Below the pieces are notes generated by a model, which saw only the letters and a program-made list of their open reading frames with translations, was not told the DNA's origin and did no database searches. A stretch of DNA of 12,500 nt. Source: Halocaridina rubra. Taxonomy: Eukaryota; Arthropoda; Malacostraca; Decapoda; Atyidae. The first letter of the stretch is position 1; every line of letters starts with the position of its first letter. Where the stretch lies: positions 1 through 12,500 of the forward strand of contig JAXCGZ010005689.1 in assembly GCA_037179515.1 (NCBI GenBank), read 5' to 3'. Shown here piece after piece: positions 10,693 through 12,500 of the stretch. The position numbers and the translations under genes are program-made.

Positions 10693-10889
10693 GTAGTCAC
10701 CGTGGTCCAAGCGGTAACGTCCGCGACTCTAAGGCGTCAGGTCGAGGGTTCGCGCCCCTTCACGGTCTGAGGTTAGCAAGGGCATGCACTCAGGGTAACA
10801 ATTACATCTGCCAAAGCATGTCCTTCGCAAGAAGGCAACCGTCCTAGCCCTTGGTAGAAAAGGGAGTCCGTGACGTAAAACCGGAACTA
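10693..10889 (+). mobile_element. tRNA-derived SINE nested in the hAT element
   Basis: The 197-bp insert starts with a tRNA-like head. It has an A-box-like TGGTCCAAGCGG at 10703-10714, a B-box-like GGTTCGCGCCC at 10747-10757, a T-arm stem GAGGG/CCCTT, and an acceptor stem ACCGTG at the 5' side pairing with CACGGT near 10760. The D-arm and anticodon region (CGACTCTAAGGCG) resemble Leu- or Ser-type tRNAs but are too degenerate for a working tRNA. A tRNA-unrelated body of about 120 bp follows, ending GTAAAACCGGAACTA without a poly(A) tail. Internal A and B boxes would act as the RNA polymerase III promoter. Perfect flanking duplications suggest a fairly recent insertion. Confidence 0.85.
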
Positions 10890-10904
10890 ATGTGATTAAT
10901 CATT
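10890..10904. repeat. Right 15-bp target-site duplication of the SINE
   Basis: Exact copy of 10678-10692, immediately after the end of the SINE. Confidence 0.88.
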
Positions 10905-11481
10905 AACAATTTACATAAATCTATGGTAGGTTTAAAATATAATAGTTTCCCATATGCGTTTTCCATGCCTAGGTTACTTTGAAATATTGCATTCATTGCA
11001 CAAAGAATAGAATAGTGTATTACATTTATCAGATCTATGATATATCTACGATATATTGTACGATATATATTAATCATGGAACATTAAAACTCGATTATGC
11101 AGTCAAAAATATCTGATCTATAATTATTATCATGTAATTTCCGCAAATTTGAATGTTCAGAGTATCGGAATTCAGGATGTCTGTTTACACTGAGAAGTGT
11201 CTGTGAACTGTGGCTAATTCCTAAGTTGTTTTCAGTGTTATTTGAATTTATTGGTTTCAGTGGCTGTATAGACGTTAGTATGTACCAATCCACTGCAAGC
11301 TACCTCACTTTACCTATTCATTTTTGGTTTTATAGATATGAGATGAAGCTTATACTCTACATAAAGAGTCACCAGTAATTAGTTTAATGGACACCCGACT
11401 GTCAGAACTGAATGTCATTTCCCTATTATATGCTACACTTTAATAAACATTTGCGGATATTAGCCAGTAGCCACACAAGTG

Positions 11482-11667
11482 ATGAAAAGGTCATCTAAAA
11501 ATTCTCAGGGACAGGGTGACATAATGAAATTCTTTCGCAACCGCATCCCAAATGAGTGTCAAGAAAAAGTTGTTGTTATTGGGAATGAGGTGTTGCTTCC
11601 TATCACACCAATGGATGATAAATCTTGGCAATTATATCTATGTACGTGGAATAAAGAGCTTCTTTGA
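11482..11667 (+). pseudogene. Remnant of the hAT transposase N-terminus, with a PIP-box-like motif
   Basis: A 61-residue frame starts MKRSSKNSQGQGDIMKFF. The Lys/Ser-rich start followed by G-D-I-x-x-F-F is a common beginning of transposases in hAT elements related to ZMYM/BED-type proteins, as I recall them. Q-G-D-I-M-K-F-F also fits the PCNA-binding pattern QxxIxxFF exactly. The frame continues through a hydrophobic stretch (VVVIGNEVLLPI) to TGA with no zinc finger, catalytic region or dimerisation domain. The remaining 370 bp to the transposon end cannot hold them. The GTG three bases upstream is in frame, but ATG at 11482 is the natural start. It is most likely a non-functional leftover, or possibly a first exon whose partner was deleted. 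Confidence 0.5.
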
Positions 11668-11998
11668 ATACTCAAATTTGATGTGGTGAATAAGAAACCA
11701 TTATGATGGCACATAATACTAGCAGCTGAAGAAAACTAGTAACTGCAAAAAGCTTTATACAATTGCCTTTTACACCTTATGTCATAAGGCTTACTGATAC
11801 ATGGTATTAGGCCCATCAATATTCATATTCCTTTTAAGTTTCTTATTAAGCCTGTGAGAACCTAATTTTACTTTATTTATTTATTTTATTTTTTTAAATC
11901 TATTGAGGCCTCAAAAAGACCCTAAAACTACTCGATTTCCACAGCTGCATAGGGTCGCTTCGCTCGCCCCCCACCCTCTTCTACCTAATTCAGGGCTA

Positions 11999-12013
11999 CA
12001 GCCCCCAAAAAAT
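11999..12013 (+). repeat. Right copy of the 15-bp subterminal direct repeat
   Basis: CAGCCCCCAAAAAAT, 23 bp inside the right terminus, identical to the motif at 10502-10516. Confidence 0.65.
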
Positions 12014-12035
12014 CTGACCCCTGGTGCTGCCACTT

Positions 12036-12043
12036 TATATATC
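12036..12043. repeat. Right 8-bp target-site duplication (TATATATC)
   Basis: Identical to the eight bases preceding CAGTGGC at the left end. It follows GCCACTT, the slightly mutated right terminus (expected GCCACTG). Confidence 0.85.
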
Positions 12044-12089
12044 TAACCAATGTAAAGACTCTAGTCTACTCCTTCCTTCACTCTTCTTA

Positions 12090-12500
12090 AGCTACTGGTA
12101 ATCTGATATCCTGTTGAGTTACCTCTCGGTAGTCTGAAATCGATTTTATAATACCCCTTAACTTTTCCCGACCTAACCTATCCTAAGCTACCCTTAGAAG
12201 AATTCCGAAATCAATATCTTAATACCCCTCAACCCAACCAAACCCACCCACACTTAAGTTGCCTCCATAACTAATTTCATATCAATTTCATCCCAACTCT
12301 CGGTATTCTGAAATATATTTTATAATACCTCCCAATCTAGCCCCACCTAACCTATGCTACGCTACCCCTAGGGGTGCATTCATTTCAATTTCATTCTTAT
12401 TCCTGTCAATCTGAAACAAGATTACATATTACTTTCCTAGCTGACCTAACCTAAGCTGAATTAAGTTATCCCCAAGGTAATTTGAATTCAATATCATCCT
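12090..12500. repeat. Degenerate C-rich tandem repeat of 71-bp and ~32-bp modules
   Basis: Copies of a TCTGAAAT-like anchor occur at 12105, 12136, 12207, 12310, 12413 and 12484. The spacings are 31, 71, 103, 103 and 71 bases, so a 71-bp unit and a roughly 32-bp unit (ATTTCATTTCAATTTCAT-like) alternate. The long unit typically continues TTTTATAATACCCC and then CCTAACCTA, CTAAGCTACCC. CCTAA pentamers (12172-12186, 12346-12355, 12445-12454) resemble the arthropod telomeric repeat but are embedded in the unit. The plus strand is C-rich and G-poor. The repeat runs off the right edge and has no coding frame. Confidence 0.65.

Noticed and set aside
10697..10770. Functional tRNA gene
   Set aside because: The boxes are present, but the anticodon stem does not pair properly and the unit is flanked by a 197-bp insert with target duplications, so it is a SINE head.
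10844..11293. Minus-strand frames inside the hAT element
   Set aside because: They cross the SINE and non-coding parts of the transposon and show no transposase motifs.
12172..12186. Interstitial telomere
   Set aside because: Only two or three CCTAA-like pentamers occur per unit, embedded in a longer complex repeat; this is not a telomere array.

Overview
The window looks like nuclear DNA of an invertebrate animal, probably an arthropod and possibly a decapod crustacean. It is A+T-rich, has long (AT)n and (ATT)n microsatellites, spliceosomal introns with GT...AG ends, DNA-transposon and SINE insertions, and degenerate CCTAA pentamers like the arthropod telomere motif. The phylum call is an inference from these signs and from the style of the protein. 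No prokaryotic signals are present.

Left half (1-7027): the 3' part of one plus-strand gene. It runs from a truncated (AT)n tract and intron into an ankyrin-repeat exon (699-872), a second ankyrin exon (1151-1390), one giant exon (1974-6530, 1519 codons) and a short terminal exon (6965-7027). All junctions are phase 0, so the exons join in one frame to give 1677 residues in the window; the N-terminus lies upstream. The product starts with ankyrin repeats and continues as a long, acidic, Ser-rich, probably disordered chain. Its most distinctive part is an array of about eleven 20-26-residue repeats with the pattern V-I-S-A-K-E-Y-F-K-E...P-W-W-E-D. I do not recognise this repeat or assign the protein to a named family; a multivalent scaffold is the natural inference. 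Two C-termini can be read. Splicing at 6530/6965 ends the protein in CSVS, a CaaX-like prenylation motif. Reading through the same donor stays open for 39 codons and adds a hydrophobic tail-anchor-like helix.

Middle (7028-10345): 3' untranslated and intergenic sequence with several AATAAA/ATTAAA hexamers, then a compound (TAA)n/(TTA)n microsatellite built as two successive palindromes, then anonymous sequence with a possible fragment of an old hAT end.

Right part (10346-12500): an (AT)n tract into whose edge a roughly 1.6-kb non-autonomous hAT-type DNA transposon inserted, with a perfect 8-bp target duplication (TATATATC), imperfect inverted termini and a leftover of the transposase N-terminus. 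A tRNA-derived SINE of 197 bp with a perfect 15-bp target duplication is nested inside it. Beyond the transposon is a degenerate C-rich tandem repeat made of modules of about 71 and 32 bp.
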